Assembly: GCF_011634835.1 (NCBI RefSeq)
Contig: NZ_SIRP01000001.1
Span: 3,220,970-3,284,969 of the forward strand
Length of the DNA stretch: 64,000 nt
Source of the DNA: Isoptericola sp. BMS4
Lineage (GTDB): Bacteria > Actinomycetota > Actinomycetes > Actinomycetales > Cellulomonadaceae
Direction of reading: 5' to 3'
Program-made: the position numbers and the translations under genes
The notes under the pieces: generated by a model
Told to the model about the DNA's origin: nothing
The model's input: only the letters and a program-made list of their open reading frames with translations
Database searches by the model: none
Shown: positions 24,810 through 35,782 of the stretch, piece after piece
Layout of the letters: the number at the start of each line of letters is the position of its first letter
Position numbering within the stretch: the stretch's first letter is position 1

Positions 24810-25523
24810 ATGACCCAGGACGACGACCTCCGGACCTACGGCGACGCCGCCGCGGCGGACCTGACCTTCAACTGCCCGCTCGGCGAGGCCCGCGCGGCCG
24901 ACCTCGTCGAGAGGCTGGCCCCGCCCGCTCCCGACGGGCGCGCCCTCGACCTCGGGTGCGGCAGCGGCGAGTTGCTGCTCCGGCTCTGCGAGCGCCACGG
25001 CACCTCCGGCGACGGCGTCGACCAGCACCAGGGCGACCTCGCCCGTGCCCGCCGCGGGGCCCGGGAACGCGGGCTCGCCGGGCGCGTCACCTTCCACGAG
25101 ACCGACGCCACCGCCTGGGAACGACCCGCGACGACCGTGGTCAACGTGGGGGCGGCGCACATCTGGGGCGACGCGGCCACGGCGCTCGCCGCGCTGCGTG
25201 ACGTGACCGCGCCAGCCGGGACGGTGCTGTTCGCCGACGGCGTCTACGAGGCGAGCCCCGGCGCGGAGGTCCGGGAGATCTTCGGCGACCTGCCCGACCT
25301 CGCGACGCTGGCCCGCACCGCCACCGATGCCGGGTTCCGGGTGCGGCACGCCGCCACGTCGACGCAGTCGGAGTGGGACGACTTCGAGTCCGCCTGGCGC
25401 GCCGGCGTCGAGCGCGTCGGCACCCCGGGAGCCCGCCGCTTCGCCGACGAGCGACGCGAGGAGTATCTCGGCGGCTACCGGGACGTGGTCGGCTTCGCCT
25501 GGCTGGTCCTCACGCCCGCGTAG
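24810..25523 (+). CDS. Class I SAM-dependent methyltransferase
   Basis: A 237-residue Rossmann-fold methyltransferase with motif I LDLGCGSGELLLRL near 49, an acidic residue ending strand 2 (GVDQHQGDL), and motif IV-like VVNVGAAHIWGD. The substrate is not evident. It starts at ATG 24810. The last 14 nt overlap the 3' end of the convergent ASCH gene. Confidence 0.8.
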   Translation: MTQDDDLRTYGDAAAADLTFNCPLGEARAADLVERLAPPAPDGRALDLGCGSGELLLRLCERHGTSGDGVDQHQGDLARARRGARERGLAGRVTFHETDATAWERPATTVVNVGAAHIWGDAATALAALRDVTAPAGTVLFADGVYEASPGAEVREIFGDLPDLATLARTATDAGFRVRHAATSTQSEWDDFESAWRAGVERVGTPGARRFADERREEYLGGYRDVVGFAWLVLTPA

Positions 25524-26097
25524 CGTCCGGCCCGGCGCTGAACAGGACCTTGAACCGCTCGCAGACCACGGGCATCGACGGGTCGAACTCACGGCCGATG
25601 TCGGCCAGCGTCCGGCGCCAGTACCGCTCGTGCTCGGCCCGCCACGACTCCAGCGTGCGGTCGCCCTCCCCCTCGGCGTCCGCGTGCTCCGCCGTCACCT
25701 CGTCGAACGGCACCGTGGTGACGTCGGTCGTGCGGATGAGCAGCCGGGGCTCCCCTGCGCCGTCGAGGACGATCGACAGGTCGCCCTTGCGCGGCACCGG
25801 TTCACCGGCGGCCTCGTAGGCCCACAGCGACTCCGCGGTCGCGGTCTTGGTGCCGGCGAGCACCAGCCCGAGCAGCTCGTCCGCGAGCCGCGGCGAGTCG
25901 CCGAACGCCCACGCCTCGGGCGGCACCACGTTCTCGGAGCGCTCGCCCACCGCGCCGCCGTGGCTGGTCCGGCCGGCGCTCGGCCGCGCGGCGTCCCAGA
26001 ACCGGGTGATGCGCTCGGCCTGGACGGTGTCGTCCAGCTGGTCGGGGGGCTGCGGCTGGTCCTCGGGAGCCGGCTTCCCGGTGGCGTCGTCGGTCAT
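25510..26097 (-). CDS. ASCH domain-containing protein
   Basis: A 195-residue protein with a C-terminal ASCH domain, recognised by GLVLAGTKTATAESLWAYE, PRKGDLSIVLDGAGEPRLLI, FDEVTAEHADAEGEGDRTLE and HERYWRR. ASCH domains are RNA-binding PUA-like folds; some, such as E. coli YqfB, hydrolyse acetylated cytidine. No catalytic assignment is possible. The first 50 residues are polar and probably flexible. Confidence 0.85.
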   Translation of the reverse strand: MTDDATGKPAPEDQPQPPDQLDDTVQAERITRFWDAARPSAGRTSHGGAVGERSENVVPPEAWAFGDSPRLADELLGLVLAGTKTATAESLWAYEAAGEPVPRKGDLSIVLDGAGEPRLLIRTTDVTTVPFDEVTAEHADAEGEGDRTLESWRAEHERYWRRTLADIGREFDPSMPVVCERFKVLFSAGPDATRA

Positions 26098-26212
26098 GCG
26101 GCCATCCTGCCAGCACCGCCCGCCCGCGGCCCGCCGCAGGTACCACGTTCGACCTGGTCGACGTCGGCCGGCGCCTGGCGGGCCTGCTCACCAGAGGCCC
26201 CCCGACGCACGA

Positions 26213-26249
26213 GCGGCCGCCGGCCGGGGGTCTCCCGGGCGGCGGCCGC
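26213..26249 (-). terminator. Strong GC hairpin downstream of ilvC
   Basis: Outer arms GCGGCCGCC (26213-26221) and GGCGGCCGC (26241-26249) pair perfectly and pairing continues inward with one mismatch. It lies 25 nt beyond the ilvC stop on the minus strand and has no U-tract, so it is a plausible end of the ilvBNC transcript. Confidence 0.55.
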
Positions 26250-26273
26250 GCGCGTCGCTGCTGACGGTGTGGG

Positions 26274-27392
<1,119 letters not shown>

Positions 27393-27914
27393 TCAGGCGC
27401 TGCGCACGCGCTCGAGCGCGCGGTCGGTGATGGAACGCGGGCCGCGGCCGACGGCGAGCGTGCCGGACTTGACGATCTCACGGATGCCGAACGGCTCGAG
27501 CGCGGCGAGCAGCGCGGAGAGCTTCGCGGCCGTGCCGGTCGCCTCGACGACCACCGTCTCGGGCACGACGTCCACCACGTGGGCGCGGAACAGCTCCACG
27601 ACCTCGAGCACGCCGGTGCGGGTCGTCGCGTCCGCGCGCACCTTGACCAGGAGCAGCTCGCGCTGCACTGAGGTCTCGGCGTCGAGCTCGACGATCTTGA
27701 TGACGTTCACCAGCTTGTTGAGCTGCTTGGTCACCTGCTCGAGGGGGTGCTCCTCGACGTCGACGACGACCGTGATGCGCGAGATCTCCTCGTGCTCGGT
27801 CGGCCCGACGGCCAGGGAGTGGATGTTGAACCCGCGGCGGGCGAACAGCGCGGACACGCGGGTGAGGACGCCCGGCTTGTTCTCGACCAGCACGGACAGG
27901 GTGTGTCGCGACAT
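27393..27914 (-). CDS. ilvN: Acetolactate synthase small (regulatory) subunit
   Basis: A 173-residue protein with an N-terminal ACT domain (HTLSVLVENKPGVLTRVSAL, then RRGFNIHSLAVG) and the C-terminal ALS_ss_C domain. It binds valine and confers feedback control on IlvB. It is 100 nt downstream of ilvB and upstream of ilvC on the same strand. Confidence 0.97.
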   Translation of the reverse strand: MSRHTLSVLVENKPGVLTRVSALFARRGFNIHSLAVGPTEHEEISRITVVVDVEEHPLEQVTKQLNKLVNVIKIVELDAETSVQRELLLVKVRADATTRTGVLEVVELFRAHVVDVVPETVVVEATGTAAKLSALLAALEPFGIREIVKSGTLAVGRGPRSITDRALERVRSA

Positions 27915-28014
27915 GACGGTCAGTCCTCCAGTGACATGGGTCGGATCGAGGCTGCATTCCGCTGCAGCCGAGTGCCTTGCTTCGCTGCGGCCCTCAACTT
28001 CCGCTTCATTTCGC

Positions 28015-29838
28015 TCAATCCTCCCGATCCCACGCGGGCGAGATGCCCCGCGCGTACTGGATGTCGTCGTTGCTCACGCCGGCGGCGACCATCGGCCACA
28101 CCATCGCGTCGCGCGAGACGGTGAAGTCGACGACGACGGGCCGGTCGTCGATCTCGTTCGCCCGCTTGATCGCGGCGTCGACGTCGCGCTCGTGCTCCAC
28201 GCGGATGCCCTCGCAGCCGTACGCGTCGGCGAGCTTGACGAAGTCCGGGATCCGCTTGGTGCCGTGCCCGGTGTGCAGGTCGGTGTTCGAGTAGCGCTGG
28301 TCGTAGAAGAGGGTCTGCCACTGGCGGACCATGCCCAGCGAGCTGTTGTTGATCAGCGCGACCTTGATCGGGATCTCGTTGAGCGCGCAGGTCGCGAGCT
28401 CCTGGTTGGTCATCTGGAAGCAGCCGTCGCCGTCGATCGCCCACACGTCCCGGTCGGGCTGGCCGACCTTGGCCCCCATGGCGGCCGGGACGGCGAAGCC
28501 CATGGTCCCCAGGCCGGCGGAGTTCAGCCAGGTGCGCGGGTGCTCGTAGCGGATGAACTGCGCGGCCCACATCTGGTGCTGGCCGACGCCCGCGACGTAG
28601 AGGCTGTCGGGCCGGGCCAGCTCGCCCAGCCGCGAGATGACGTGCTGCGGCGCCAGGTGCCCGTCGTCGGTCGCGGTGAAGCCCAGCGGGTAGGTCTCGC
28701 GCCACGTGTCGAGCTGGTGCCACCAGGCCTCGATGTCCGGCTTGCCCGACCGCTCGTGCTCGGCCTCGAGCGCCGGGACCAGGTCCGAGATCACCTCGTT
28801 CAGGTCGCCGACGATCGGCACGTCGACGGCGCGGTTCTTCCCGATCTCCGCCGGGTCGATGTCGGCCTGCACGACGGCGGCGTGCGGGGCGAAGCTCGAC
28901 AGCTTCCCGGTGACCCGGTCGTCGAAGCGGGCGCCGAGGGCCACCACGAGGTCCGCCTTCTGGAGCGCGGCGACGGCGGGCACCGTGCCGTGCATGCCCG
29001 GCATGCCCAGGTGCTGCGGGTGGCTGTCGGGCACCGCGCCGCGCGCGGTGAGCGTCGTGACGACGGCGGCTCCGGAGACGTCGACGAGGCGCCGCAGGGC
29101 CTGCCACGCACCCGAGCGGATCACGCCGCCGCCGACGTACAGCACGGGGCGGCGGGCGGTCGCGAGCAGCTTGGCCGCCTCGCGCACCTGCTTCGCGTGC
29201 GGCTTCGTCACCGGGTGGTAGCCGGGCAGCGCGAGCTCCTGCGGCCAGGAGAAGGTGGTGCGCGCCTGCATCGCGGACTTGGCGATGTCCACCAGCACCG
29301 GGCCGGGGCGCCCCGTCGAGGCGATGTGGAAGGCCTCGGCGACGGTCCGCGGGATCTCGTCGGGGTCGGTGACCAGGTAGGAGTGCTTGGTGATCGGCAT
29401 CGTGATGCCGACGATGTCGGCCTCCTGGAAGCCGTCGGTCCCGATGAGCGACTCCGCCACCTGGCCGGTGATCGCGACCATCGGCACCGAGTCCATGTGC
29501 GCGTCGGCCAGCGGGGTCACGAGGTTCGTGGCCCCGGGGCCGGAGGTCGCCATCGTCACGCCGACCTTGCCGGTCGCGTGGGCGTACCCCTGGGCGGCGT
29601 GGCCGCCGCCCTGCTCGTGCCGCACGAGCACGTGGCGGAGCCTGTCCGAGTCCATGAGGGGGTCGTAGGCGGGAAGGATGGCGCCGCCGGGGATGCCGAA
29701 GACGACCTCCGCGCCGACCGACTCGAGGGAACGGACGATCGACTCGGCGCCGCTCACCTCCTCGCCGGGGGTACGGCGGGCGTCGGCGCGGTTCGCGCGC
29801 GCTGCCACCTGTGCGGGGGTCGGGTTCGGCTGGGCCAT
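28015..29838 (-). CDS. ilvB: Acetolactate synthase large subunit
   Basis: A 607-residue ThDP enzyme. The catalytic Glu lies near the N-terminus in [19 protein letters not shown], the FAD region includes [14 protein letters not shown], and the ThDP motif runs [15 protein letters not shown] to [14 protein letters not shown]. It makes acetolactate or acetohydroxybutyrate for valine, leucine and isoleucine. It starts at ATG 29838. The 300-nt leader upstream carries a leader peptide rich in Ile, Leu and Val codons and an intrinsic terminator, indicating attenuation. Confidence 0.97.
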   Translation of the reverse strand: MAQPNPTPAQVAARANRADARRTPGEEVSGAESIVRSLESVGAEVVFGIPGGAILPAYDPLMDSDRLRHVLVRHEQGGGHAAQGYAHATGKVGVTMATSGPGATNLVTPLADAHMDSVPMVAITGQVAESLIGTDGFQEADIVGITMPITKHSYLVTDPDEIPRTVAEAFHIASTGRPGPVLVDIAKSAMQARTTFSWPQELALPGYHPVTKPHAKQVREAAKLLATARRPVLYVGGGVIRSGAWQALRRLVDVSGAAVVTTLTARGAVPDSHPQHLGMPGMHGTVPAVAALQKADLVVALGARFDDRVTGKLSSFAPHAAVVQADIDPAEIGKNRAVDVPIVGDLNEVISDLVPALEAEHERSGKPDIEAWWHQLDTWRETYPLGFTATDDGHLAPQHVISRLGELARPDSLYVAGVGQHQMWAAQFIRYEHPRTWLNSAGLGTMGFAVPAAMGAKVGQPDRDVWAIDGDGCFQMTNQELATCALNEIPIKVALINNSSLGMVRQWQTLFYDQRYSNTDLHTGHGTKRIPDFVKLADAYGCEGIRVEHERDVDAAIKRANEIDDRPVVVDFTVSRDAMVWPMVAAGVSNDDIQYARGISPAWDRED

Positions 29839-29907
29839 CGGTCTCTCCTGCCTGCCGGTGGATGGACGAGGGGCGGTGGAGCTCGTGCTGGACGTATCCG
29901 TGCAATG

Positions 29908-29949
29908 AAAAACCCCCCGGTCCCGGCGAGGTGCGGGATGGTCGAGGGG
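29908..29949 (-). terminator. ilvB attenuator terminator
   Basis: On the minus strand CCCCTCG (29949-29943) pairs with CGGGGGG (29919-29913) with one G-U wobble, an inner CCCG/CGGG stem closes within it, and five T residues follow (A at 29908-29912). It stands between the leader peptide and ilvB, 70 nt from the ATG. Confidence 0.8.
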
Positions 29950-29981
29950 TGAGCGCGCTGACGAAGCCCTAGTGCGTGGCC

Positions 29982-30029
29982 TCAGCCGGCGCGCCCAGGA
30001 AGAAGTACTACGAGAATCGTCGTCTGCAC
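29982..30029 (-). CDS. ilvB leader peptide (15 aa, ILVVLL control codons)
   Basis: GTG at 30029 reads [15 protein letters not shown] then TGA. Six consecutive control codons (ATT CTC GTA GTA CTT CTT) specify Ile-Leu-Val-Val-Leu-Leu, the three products of the pathway, and GTA and CTT are rare in this genome's genes. This is the classic organisation of an ilv attenuator. The GTG lies exactly 7 nt after a TAACGT -10 box, so the transcript is probably leaderless and translation begins at its first base. Confidence 0.85.
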   Translation of the reverse strand: MQTTILVVLLPGRAG

Positions 30030-30036
30030 GAGTCGA

Positions 30037-30065
30037 ACGTTACGCCCGTCACTGCGGGATGTCAC
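30037..30065 (-). promoter_or_regulatory. Promoter of the ilvBNC leader
   Basis: The -35 is GTGACA (30060-30065), the spacer 17 nt and the -10 TAACGT (30037-30042), all on the minus strand. The next GTG, 7 nt on, opens the leader peptide. No other convincing promoter lies in the 302-bp gap, which otherwise holds only the attenuator. Confidence 0.6.
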
Positions 30066-30140
30066 GTCGTGAGCCCGGTGTCCCGCATCATGGACACGAC
30101 GTCGTCGGGCAAGAGGGCATGGACGGGCCGGCGCCGCCGC

Positions 30141-31223
30141 TCAGGAGACGTCGCGCCGCCGGAACACGACCAGGGCGACCAGCGACAGCACCACGGTGAG
30201 GGCCAGGAGGTACAGGCCGCCCTGCCACCCGGCGACCACACGGGTCACCCACTCCTCGGCGTACGTCCCGTCCTCGCCCATCGTGGTGCGCACCACCTCG
30301 TACGTCGCCCCGTCCCGGAGCCAGGCGTCGAAGTTCAGTGCGGGCGTCCAGCGCTGCAGCCCGCCCAGCGAGTAGGCGAAGACCGTGCTCAGCCAGAGCA
30401 CGCCCGCGCCGACCCCGACGGCGGCGGCCGCGTGGCGGAGCAGCACCCCGAGCGCGACCCCGATCGCGGCGAAGGCCGCTCCCGCCAGCACCAGCCGGCC
30501 GCTGAACGCCGCCACCTGGACCCAGACCGGGCCCGTGACGTCCCCGAGGGTGCCGAAGCGGGCGTAGACGGCGTAGGCGCCGCCGACGAGGGCCGCCCAG
30601 CCGAGCAGGACGACCGGCACGGTGCCCAGGGCGGCGGCCACCGCCTTGGACCAGTAGACCCGGCGGCGGCGCGGCTCGAAGGTCAGCCACATCCCCAGCG
30701 CGCCCGAGCCCTGCTCGGCGGTCATGAAGCTCACCCCGACGACGAACGCCAGCATCAGCAGGCCCGTCGCCACGGGGACGAGGGACGGCAGGCCGCTCCA
30801 CCCGGACCAGAGCGACCCCTGGACCGCGGCCACGGCCGGGTCGGGGGCGACGGCGCCGTCGACGTCCGCGGCCACGGACGGCCCGTCGAGCTCCGCGGCG
30901 TCGGGGACGAACGTGGACGTCGGCGGCAGGTAGTGCTCCAGGCGCGGGCCCATCTCCTCGCACCCGTAGTCCGCGCCGTCGCCCTCGGCGGCCTCGGCCT
31001 CCTCGCAGGACGCCACCTCCTCCTCGCCGTGCTCCTCCCACCAGGCGAGCTCGTCGGCGTAGAAGCGCTCGGCCTCGGCGATCTGCGCGTCGGTGGGCGG
31101 CCGCGCCGTCCCCACCTGGGTGGCGATGCCGATGCCCACCGCCACGAGCGCCAGGACGCACGCGGCCCAGGTCATCCTGCGCAGCCACAGCCGGCGCAGC
31201 TCCACGCGCAGCAGCCGCGTCAT
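30141..31223 (-). CDS. ABC-2 type transporter permease
   Basis: A 360-residue membrane protein. One helix near 17-36 is followed by an acidic extracytoplasmic loop of about 110 residues with Cys residues near 75-95 (SCEEAEAAEGDGADYGCEE), then five more helices (VPVATGLLMLAFVVGVSFM onward). This layout is typical of ABC-2 export permeases. ATG 31223 overlaps the ATPase stop by 4 nt. The cargo is unknown. Confidence 0.85.
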   Translation of the reverse strand: MTRLLRVELRRLWLRRMTWAACVLALVAVGIGIATQVGTARPPTDAQIAEAERFYADELAWWEEHGEEEVASCEEAEAAEGDGADYGCEEMGPRLEHYLPPTSTFVPDAAELDGPSVAADVDGAVAPDPAVAAVQGSLWSGWSGLPSLVPVATGLLMLAFVVGVSFMTAEQGSGALGMWLTFEPRRRRVYWSKAVAAALGTVPVVLLGWAALVGGAYAVYARFGTLGDVTGPVWVQVAAFSGRLVLAGAAFAAIGVALGVLLRHAAAAVGVGAGVLWLSTVFAYSLGGLQRWTPALNFDAWLRDGATYEVVRTTMGEDGTYAEEWVTRVVAGWQGGLYLLALTVVLSLVALVVFRRRDVS

Positions 31224-32308
31224 CGGGCTACCTCCTGCGTCGCGCCGGTCTCCGGGGGCGTGGGCTCCGCGGGCTGCGCGCCGCGCCGGCGCCCGCGGCG
31301 GCGGCCCCCGGCGTGCGTACGGCCGCCCGGCGCCTCGTGCTGGGTGAGCCCGAGGAACACGGACTCGAGGTCGGCCTGCTGGGGCACGAGCTCGCGCGCC
31401 CACACGCCGCGCTCCCCCAGCGCCCGGTTCAGCGCTGCCGGGTCGGGGCCGCCGTCGACCACGAGGGCGTCGTGCTCGCGGCGGACCGTCAGGCCGCCGG
31501 TCTCCAGCAGGCTCGTGGCGATGATCAGGTCGTCGGGCGCCACCCGCACCCGGACGGAGCCGCGGCCACCGGCACCGATGAGGTCGGCGACCCGCCCGGA
31601 CGCGACGAGCCGGCCGCGCGCCACGATCGAGACGGTGTCGGCGATCTGCTCCACCTCACCGAGGATGTGGCTCGAGACCAGGACGGTCCTGCCGCGGTCC
31701 GCCAGGCCGCGCATGGTGCGGCGGATCTCGCGGATGCCCGCCGGGTCGAGGCCGTTGGTGGGCTCGTCGAAGATGAGCAGGTCGGGGTCCTTGAGCAGGG
31801 TCGCGGCGATGGCGAGCCGCTGCTTCATGCCGAGCGAGTAGCCCTTGTAGCGGTCGCGCGCCCGCCCGGCGAGCCCGACCTCCTCGAGGACGGCGTCGAC
31901 CCGGCCGCGGGGCGCGCCGATCGCGTCGGCGAGCAGCCGCAGGTTGCTCCGCGCGCTGAAGGCGGGGAAGAACTTCGGGCTCTCGACGATCGCGCCGACC
32001 CGGCCGACCACGTCCGGCAGCCGCTTCGGCACCTCGTGGCCGAAGATCCGCGCCGTCCCGCGGTCCGGGCGCACCAGCCCGAGCAGCATCCGGATCGTGG
32101 TCGTCTTGCCCGACCCGTTGGGGCCGAGGAACCCGTGGACGCCGCCGACGGGCACCTCCAGGTCGAGGCCCTCGACGCAGACGGCACGGCCGCGGACGCT
32201 CCGGTAGGTCTTGCGCAGGCCGTGCGTCTCGATCGCGAGCTCGCCGTCCAGGGCCGCCACCTCCTCGGGCGGCGGCGTCGCCGGCCCGTCGATCCACCAC
32301 TGATTCAC
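31220..32308 (-). CDS. ABC transporter ATP-binding protein (ABC-2 exporter type)
   Basis: A 362-residue ATPase. Walker A is GPNGSGKTT near 60, the signature is YSLGMKQRLAIA, Walker B is LLIFDEPTNGLDP and the switch His is in SSHILGEVEQI. A C-terminal domain of about 100 residues typical of DrrA-like exporters ends in a basic stretch ([12 protein letters not shown]). It is the partner of the permease downstream. An exporter of a lipid, peptide or drug is likely; nothing nearby names it. Confidence 0.92.
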   Translation of the reverse strand: MNQWWIDGPATPPPEEVAALDGELAIETHGLRKTYRSVRGRAVCVEGLDLEVPVGGVHGFLGPNGSGKTTTIRMLLGLVRPDRGTARIFGHEVPKRLPDVVGRVGAIVESPKFFPAFSARSNLRLLADAIGAPRGRVDAVLEEVGLAGRARDRYKGYSLGMKQRLAIAATLLKDPDLLIFDEPTNGLDPAGIREIRRTMRGLADRGRTVLVSSHILGEVEQIADTVSIVARGRLVASGRVADLIGAGGRGSVRVRVAPDDLIIATSLLETGGLTVRREHDALVVDGGPDPAALNRALGERGVWARELVPQQADLESVFLGLTQHEAPGGRTHAGGRRRGRRRGAQPAEPTPPETGATQEVAR

Positions 32309-32356
32309 CCCGGCGCCCCGGGTGCCGCTCGGATCATAGCGGTCCCGCCGCGGGGC

Positions 32357-32926
32357 TCAGACGGCGGTCGGCACCGGGTCGTCGTCGAACGCGGGGAGCC
32401 CGTCGATGCTGGTCCGGTTCTTGCGCCGCCGGTAGTCGGCCTGCCCGTCGACCCCCTTGCGGTCCATGAACGGCGGCAGCAGGTCGCGCTCGCCGACGTG
32501 GTCCATGAGGGGCACGCCGTACCCGCACGAGTCGGAGACCCGCTCGACGTCGACGACGATCACCGCGCGGGCGCCCCGCCGCTCGGCGAACCGCGGCGCC
32601 CAGACGGTGAACTCGTCGTCGTAGAGGCTCACGACCCGGCCGCGGCCGTGCAGCCGCACGATGTTCGGCGGTCCCTCGAACGCGCAGAACATCAGGGTGA
32701 TGCGCCCGTTCTCCCGCAGGTGGGCGATCGTCTCGGCCCCGGAGGCCGTGAGATCGAGGTACGCGACCGTGGTCTCGTCCACGACGACGAACGACCCGTC
32801 GATCCCCTTGGGCGAGACGTTCACGTGCCCGTCGGCGGCGAGGGGCGCCGTCGCGACGAAGAACACGTGCTGCGCCTCGACGAACGTCCGGAGGCGGTCG
32901 TCGATGTGCTCGTGGACCTGTCCCAT
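32357..32926 (-). CDS. Pyridoxamine 5'-phosphate oxidase family protein
   Basis: A 189-residue split-barrel flavin/F420-binding protein. The marks are HVNVSPKGIDGSFVVVDETT, YLDLTASGAETIAHLRENGR and ITLMFCAFEGPPNIVRLHG. These are typical of PNPOx-like proteins of unknown substrate rather than true PdxH. The start at ATG 32926 comes just after an ACGCC stretch with weak ribosome site. Confidence 0.85.
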   Translation of the reverse strand: MGQVHEHIDDRLRTFVEAQHVFFVATAPLAADGHVNVSPKGIDGSFVVVDETTVAYLDLTASGAETIAHLRENGRITLMFCAFEGPPNIVRLHGRGRVVSLYDDEFTVWAPRFAERRGARAVIVVDVERVSDSCGYGVPLMDHVGERDLLPPFMDRKGVDGQADYRRRKNRTSIDGLPAFDDDPVPTAV

Positions 32927-32985
32927 GGCGTCATCCTCGCAGGTCCCGTGCGGCTCGGGCGCCGGCGCCCGAGCCGCACGACGAC

Positions 32986-33300
32986 CTACGCGCCGGCGGG
33001 GTCGGCGGGGATGTCGAGCTCGCGGGCGGCTTCGCTGACGCGCCGCGCCAGCTCGGTGTCGCGCCGGGTGAGCCCGCCGACGTCGTGCGACCACGTGCGC
33101 ACCGTGACGGCGCCGTAGCGCAGGTCGACGTCCGGATGGTGGTCCAGCGCGTCCGCGATCTCGCCGATCTCGTCGACGAGGCGGACCCCCGCCGCGAACG
33201 ACCCTGTGCGGAAGACGGCCTCGGCCGAGCCGTCGCGCACCCGCCAGTCGGCGACGCCGTCGGCGGCCCCGAACTCGTCCGTCGTGATCTGGTCTGTCAT
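32986..33300 (-). CDS. 4a-hydroxytetrahydrobiopterin dehydratase (PCD/DCoH family)
   Basis: A 104-residue protein with the family active site: DHHPDVDLRYGAVTVRTWSH, which contains the His-His-Pro and the second His, and a following GGLTRRD. In organisms with aromatic hydroxylases it recycles pterin; here no such hydroxylase is nearby, so the role is open. Length is normal for the family. Confidence 0.88.
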   Translation of the reverse strand: MTDQITTDEFGAADGVADWRVRDGSAEAVFRTGSFAAGVRLVDEIGEIADALDHHPDVDLRYGAVTVRTWSHDVGGLTRRDTELARRVSEAARELDIPADPAGA

Positions 33301-33376
33301 CTCTCACACCCCCTCGCGTGCCAGCCTGGCACGCGGGCGCCCCACCCGCGTGCCGGGAGCTCCCGTCGGTCGGCGG

Positions 33377-35098
33377 TCAGCCGAGGACGGCCCCGCGGGA
33401 CGCCGACCCGACGAGCTTGGTGTACTTCGCCAGCACGCCCCGGGTGTACCCGTGCGGGACCGGGGCCCAGTCCGCCGTCCGCCGCGCCGCGAGCTCGGCG
33501 CCGTCCACGACCAGGTCGAGCGTCCCGGACGCGACGTCGAGCCGGATGCGGTCGCCGTCGCGCACGAACGCGATCGGGCCGGCGTCGACGGCCTCCGGGG
33601 CGATGTGCCCGACGCACAGCCCGGTGGTGCCGCCGGAGAACCGGCCGTCGGTGACCAGCAGGACGTCCTTGCCCAGCCCCGCGCCCTTGATCGCGCCGGT
33701 GATCGCGAGCATCTCGCGCATCCCGGGGCCGCCCTTGGGGCCCTCGTAGCGGATGACGACGACGTCCCCGGCGGTGATCGTGCCGTCCTCCAGCGCGTCC
33801 AGGGCGGCGCGCTCCCGCTCGAACACGCGGGCGGTGCCCTCGAAGACGTCGGAGTCGAACCCGGCGCTCTTGACGACGGCGCCCTCCGGCGCCAGGGACC
33901 CGTGCAGGATCGTGATGCCGCCCGTGGGGTGGATGGGCCGGTCCAGGGCCCGCAGGATCTTCCCGTCCGGGTCCGGCGGGGCGATCTCGGCGAGGTTCTC
34001 CGCCACCGTGCGGCCGGTGACCGTGAGGCAGTCGCCGTGCAGCAGCCCGGCGTCGAGCAGCGCCTTCATCACCACGGGGACCCCGCCGATCCGGTCGACG
34101 TCGTTCATGACGTAGCGGCCGAACGGCTTGAGGTCGCCCAGGTGCGGAACGCGGGCGGCCACGCGCGAGAAGTCGTCGAGCGTGAGGTCGACCTCCGCCT
34201 CGTGCGCGATCGCGAGCAGGTGCAGTACGGCGTTGGTGGAGCCGCCGAAGGCCATCACGACGGCGATCGCGTTCTCGAAGGCCTCCTTGGTCATGATCTG
34301 CCGCGCCGTGATGCCGCGGCGCAGCAGCTCCACGACGGCCTCGCCCGAGCGGTGCGCGAACCCGTCGCGGCGGCGGTCCGCCGACGGCGGCGCGGCCGAC
34401 CCGGGCAGCGACATGCCCATGGCCTCGGCCACCGACGCCATCGTGTTCGCGGTGTACATGCCTCCGCACGCGCCCTCGCCCGGGCAGATGGCACGCTCGA
34501 TGCGGTCGACGTCCTCGGTGCTCATCAGGCCCCGCGCGCACGCCCCGACGGCCTCGAACGCGTCGATGAGGGTGACGTCCTTCTCGGTGCCGTCGGACAG
34601 CTTGACCCAGCCCGGCATGATCGACCCGGCGTAGAGGAACACGCTCGCGAGGTCGAGGCGGGCGGCGGCCATGAGCATGCCGGGCAGCGACTTGTCGCAC
34701 CCGGCGAGCAGCACCGAGCCGTCCAGCCGTTCGGCCTGCATCACCGTCTCGACCGAGTCGGCGATCACGTCCCGCGACACGAGCGAGAAGTGCATCCCCT
34801 CGTGCCCCATCGAGATGCCGTCGGAGACGGAGATGGTGCCGAACTCCAGCGGGTAGCCGCCGCCGGCGTGCACCCCCTGCTTGACCGCGCCGCCGAGCCG
34901 GTCGAGCGACAGGTTGCAGGGGGTGATCTCGTTCCACGAGCTCGCCACCCCGATCTGCGGCTTGCCCCAGTCGTCGTCGGTCATGCCGACGGCGCGGAGC
35001 ATGCCGCGGGCCGCGGTCGCCTCCAGGCCGTCGGTGACCTGGCGGGAGCGGGGCTTGAGGTCCGGTTCTGGGGCGTGGGTGTCGACGTCGGCGCTCAT
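33377..35098 (-). CDS. ilvD: Dihydroxy-acid dehydratase, short type
   Basis: A 573-residue IlvD/Edd enzyme. Three Fe-S cysteines are visible: [24 protein letters not shown] and [16 protein letters not shown]. The PCN cysteine is the mark of the [2Fe-2S] group (Mycobacterium and plant type). It dehydrates dihydroxy-isovalerate and -methylvalerate. A second, E. coli-type copy lies at 36289-38151. There is no transcriptional link with ilvBNC. Confidence 0.95.
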   Translation of the reverse strand: MSADVDTHAPEPDLKPRSRQVTDGLEATAARGMLRAVGMTDDDWGKPQIGVASSWNEITPCNLSLDRLGGAVKQGVHAGGGYPLEFGTISVSDGISMGHEGMHFSLVSRDVIADSVETVMQAERLDGSVLLAGCDKSLPGMLMAAARLDLASVFLYAGSIMPGWVKLSDGTEKDVTLIDAFEAVGACARGLMSTEDVDRIERAICPGEGACGGMYTANTMASVAEAMGMSLPGSAAPPSADRRRDGFAHRSGEAVVELLRRGITARQIMTKEAFENAIAVVMAFGGSTNAVLHLLAIAHEAEVDLTLDDFSRVAARVPHLGDLKPFGRYVMNDVDRIGGVPVVMKALLDAGLLHGDCLTVTGRTVAENLAEIAPPDPDGKILRALDRPIHPTGGITILHGSLAPEGAVVKSAGFDSDVFEGTARVFERERAALDALEDGTITAGDVVVIRYEGPKGGPGMREMLAITGAIKGAGLGKDVLLVTDGRFSGGTTGLCVGHIAPEAVDAGPIAFVRDGDRIRLDVASGTLDLVVDGAELAARRTADWAPVPHGYTRGVLAKYTKLVGSASRGAVLG

Positions 35099-35179
35099 GG
35101 CGCCAGGCTAGGCCCGACGGCGGCGCCCGGCCCTGCGGATCTCTCGCCGTGGCGCGGGTCCGCTGGCTATCGTGGACGC

Positions 35180-35755
35180 ATGACCACGCTGCCGGACTGG
35201 ATGCGCCCTCCGCGCCCGGAGGGCTGGCTGGCCGACGACCTGGACCACCTTCCGTACGCGCCCCGCCACACCGAGCTGATCGACGGAGCCCTCGTCTTCA
35301 TGATGTCCCCCCAGAGGCGCTGGCACAGCAGCGTCATCTTCTCGCTCCGGTCGACGTTGACGGCCCAGGCTCCTGACGGCTTCGTCGTCGACAGCGAGAT
35401 GACCGTACGCCTCGACGAGCACAACCGTCCCGAGCCCGACGTCGTCGTGGCGACGCGAACGATCGCGCCGGACGCCACCTGGTACCCCGTGGGCGACGTC
35501 GTGCTGGCCGTCGAGGTCGTCTCACCCGAGTCCGCGCACCGCGACCGCACGGTGAAGCTCCACAAGTACGCCGAGGCCGGGATCGCCCACTTCTGGCGCA
35601 TCGAGGACGACGCCGGCGCCACCACGGTCCACGCCTACGAGCGCGACGACGCCACCGGTGCCTACGTGCCGGTGGCCATCGCCAGGGACACCCTGGAGCT
35701 CGACCGCCCGTTCCCCCTGCAGATCGACGTCGCGGGCCTGAACGCTCACCGCTGA
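35180..35755 (+). CDS. Uma2 family (DUF820) restriction-endonuclease-like protein
   Basis: A 191-residue PD-(D/E)xK-fold protein. HTELIDGALVFMM, EPDVVVATRTI, LAVEVVSPESAHRDR and VKLHKYAEAGIAHFWRIE line up with the Uma2 motifs; the catalytic set is Asp in EPDVV, Glu in VEVVSPES and the following Lys (VKLHKY). It is common in Cyanobacteria and Actinobacteria, with no established role. It lies divergent from ilvD by 81 nt. Confidence 0.87.
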   Translation: MTTLPDWMRPPRPEGWLADDLDHLPYAPRHTELIDGALVFMMSPQRRWHSSVIFSLRSTLTAQAPDGFVVDSEMTVRLDEHNRPEPDVVVATRTIAPDATWYPVGDVVLAVEVVSPESAHRDRTVKLHKYAEAGIAHFWRIEDDAGATTVHAYERDDATGAYVPVAIARDTLELDRPFPLQIDVAGLNAHR

Positions 35756-35782
35756 CCAGCCGGTCGGGCGTGCCCGACGTCC

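Noticed and set aside
29903-30029. T-box riboswitch ahead of ilvB
   Set aside because: No T-box consensus or specifier stem is visible, and a leader peptide with control codons explains the hairpin better.
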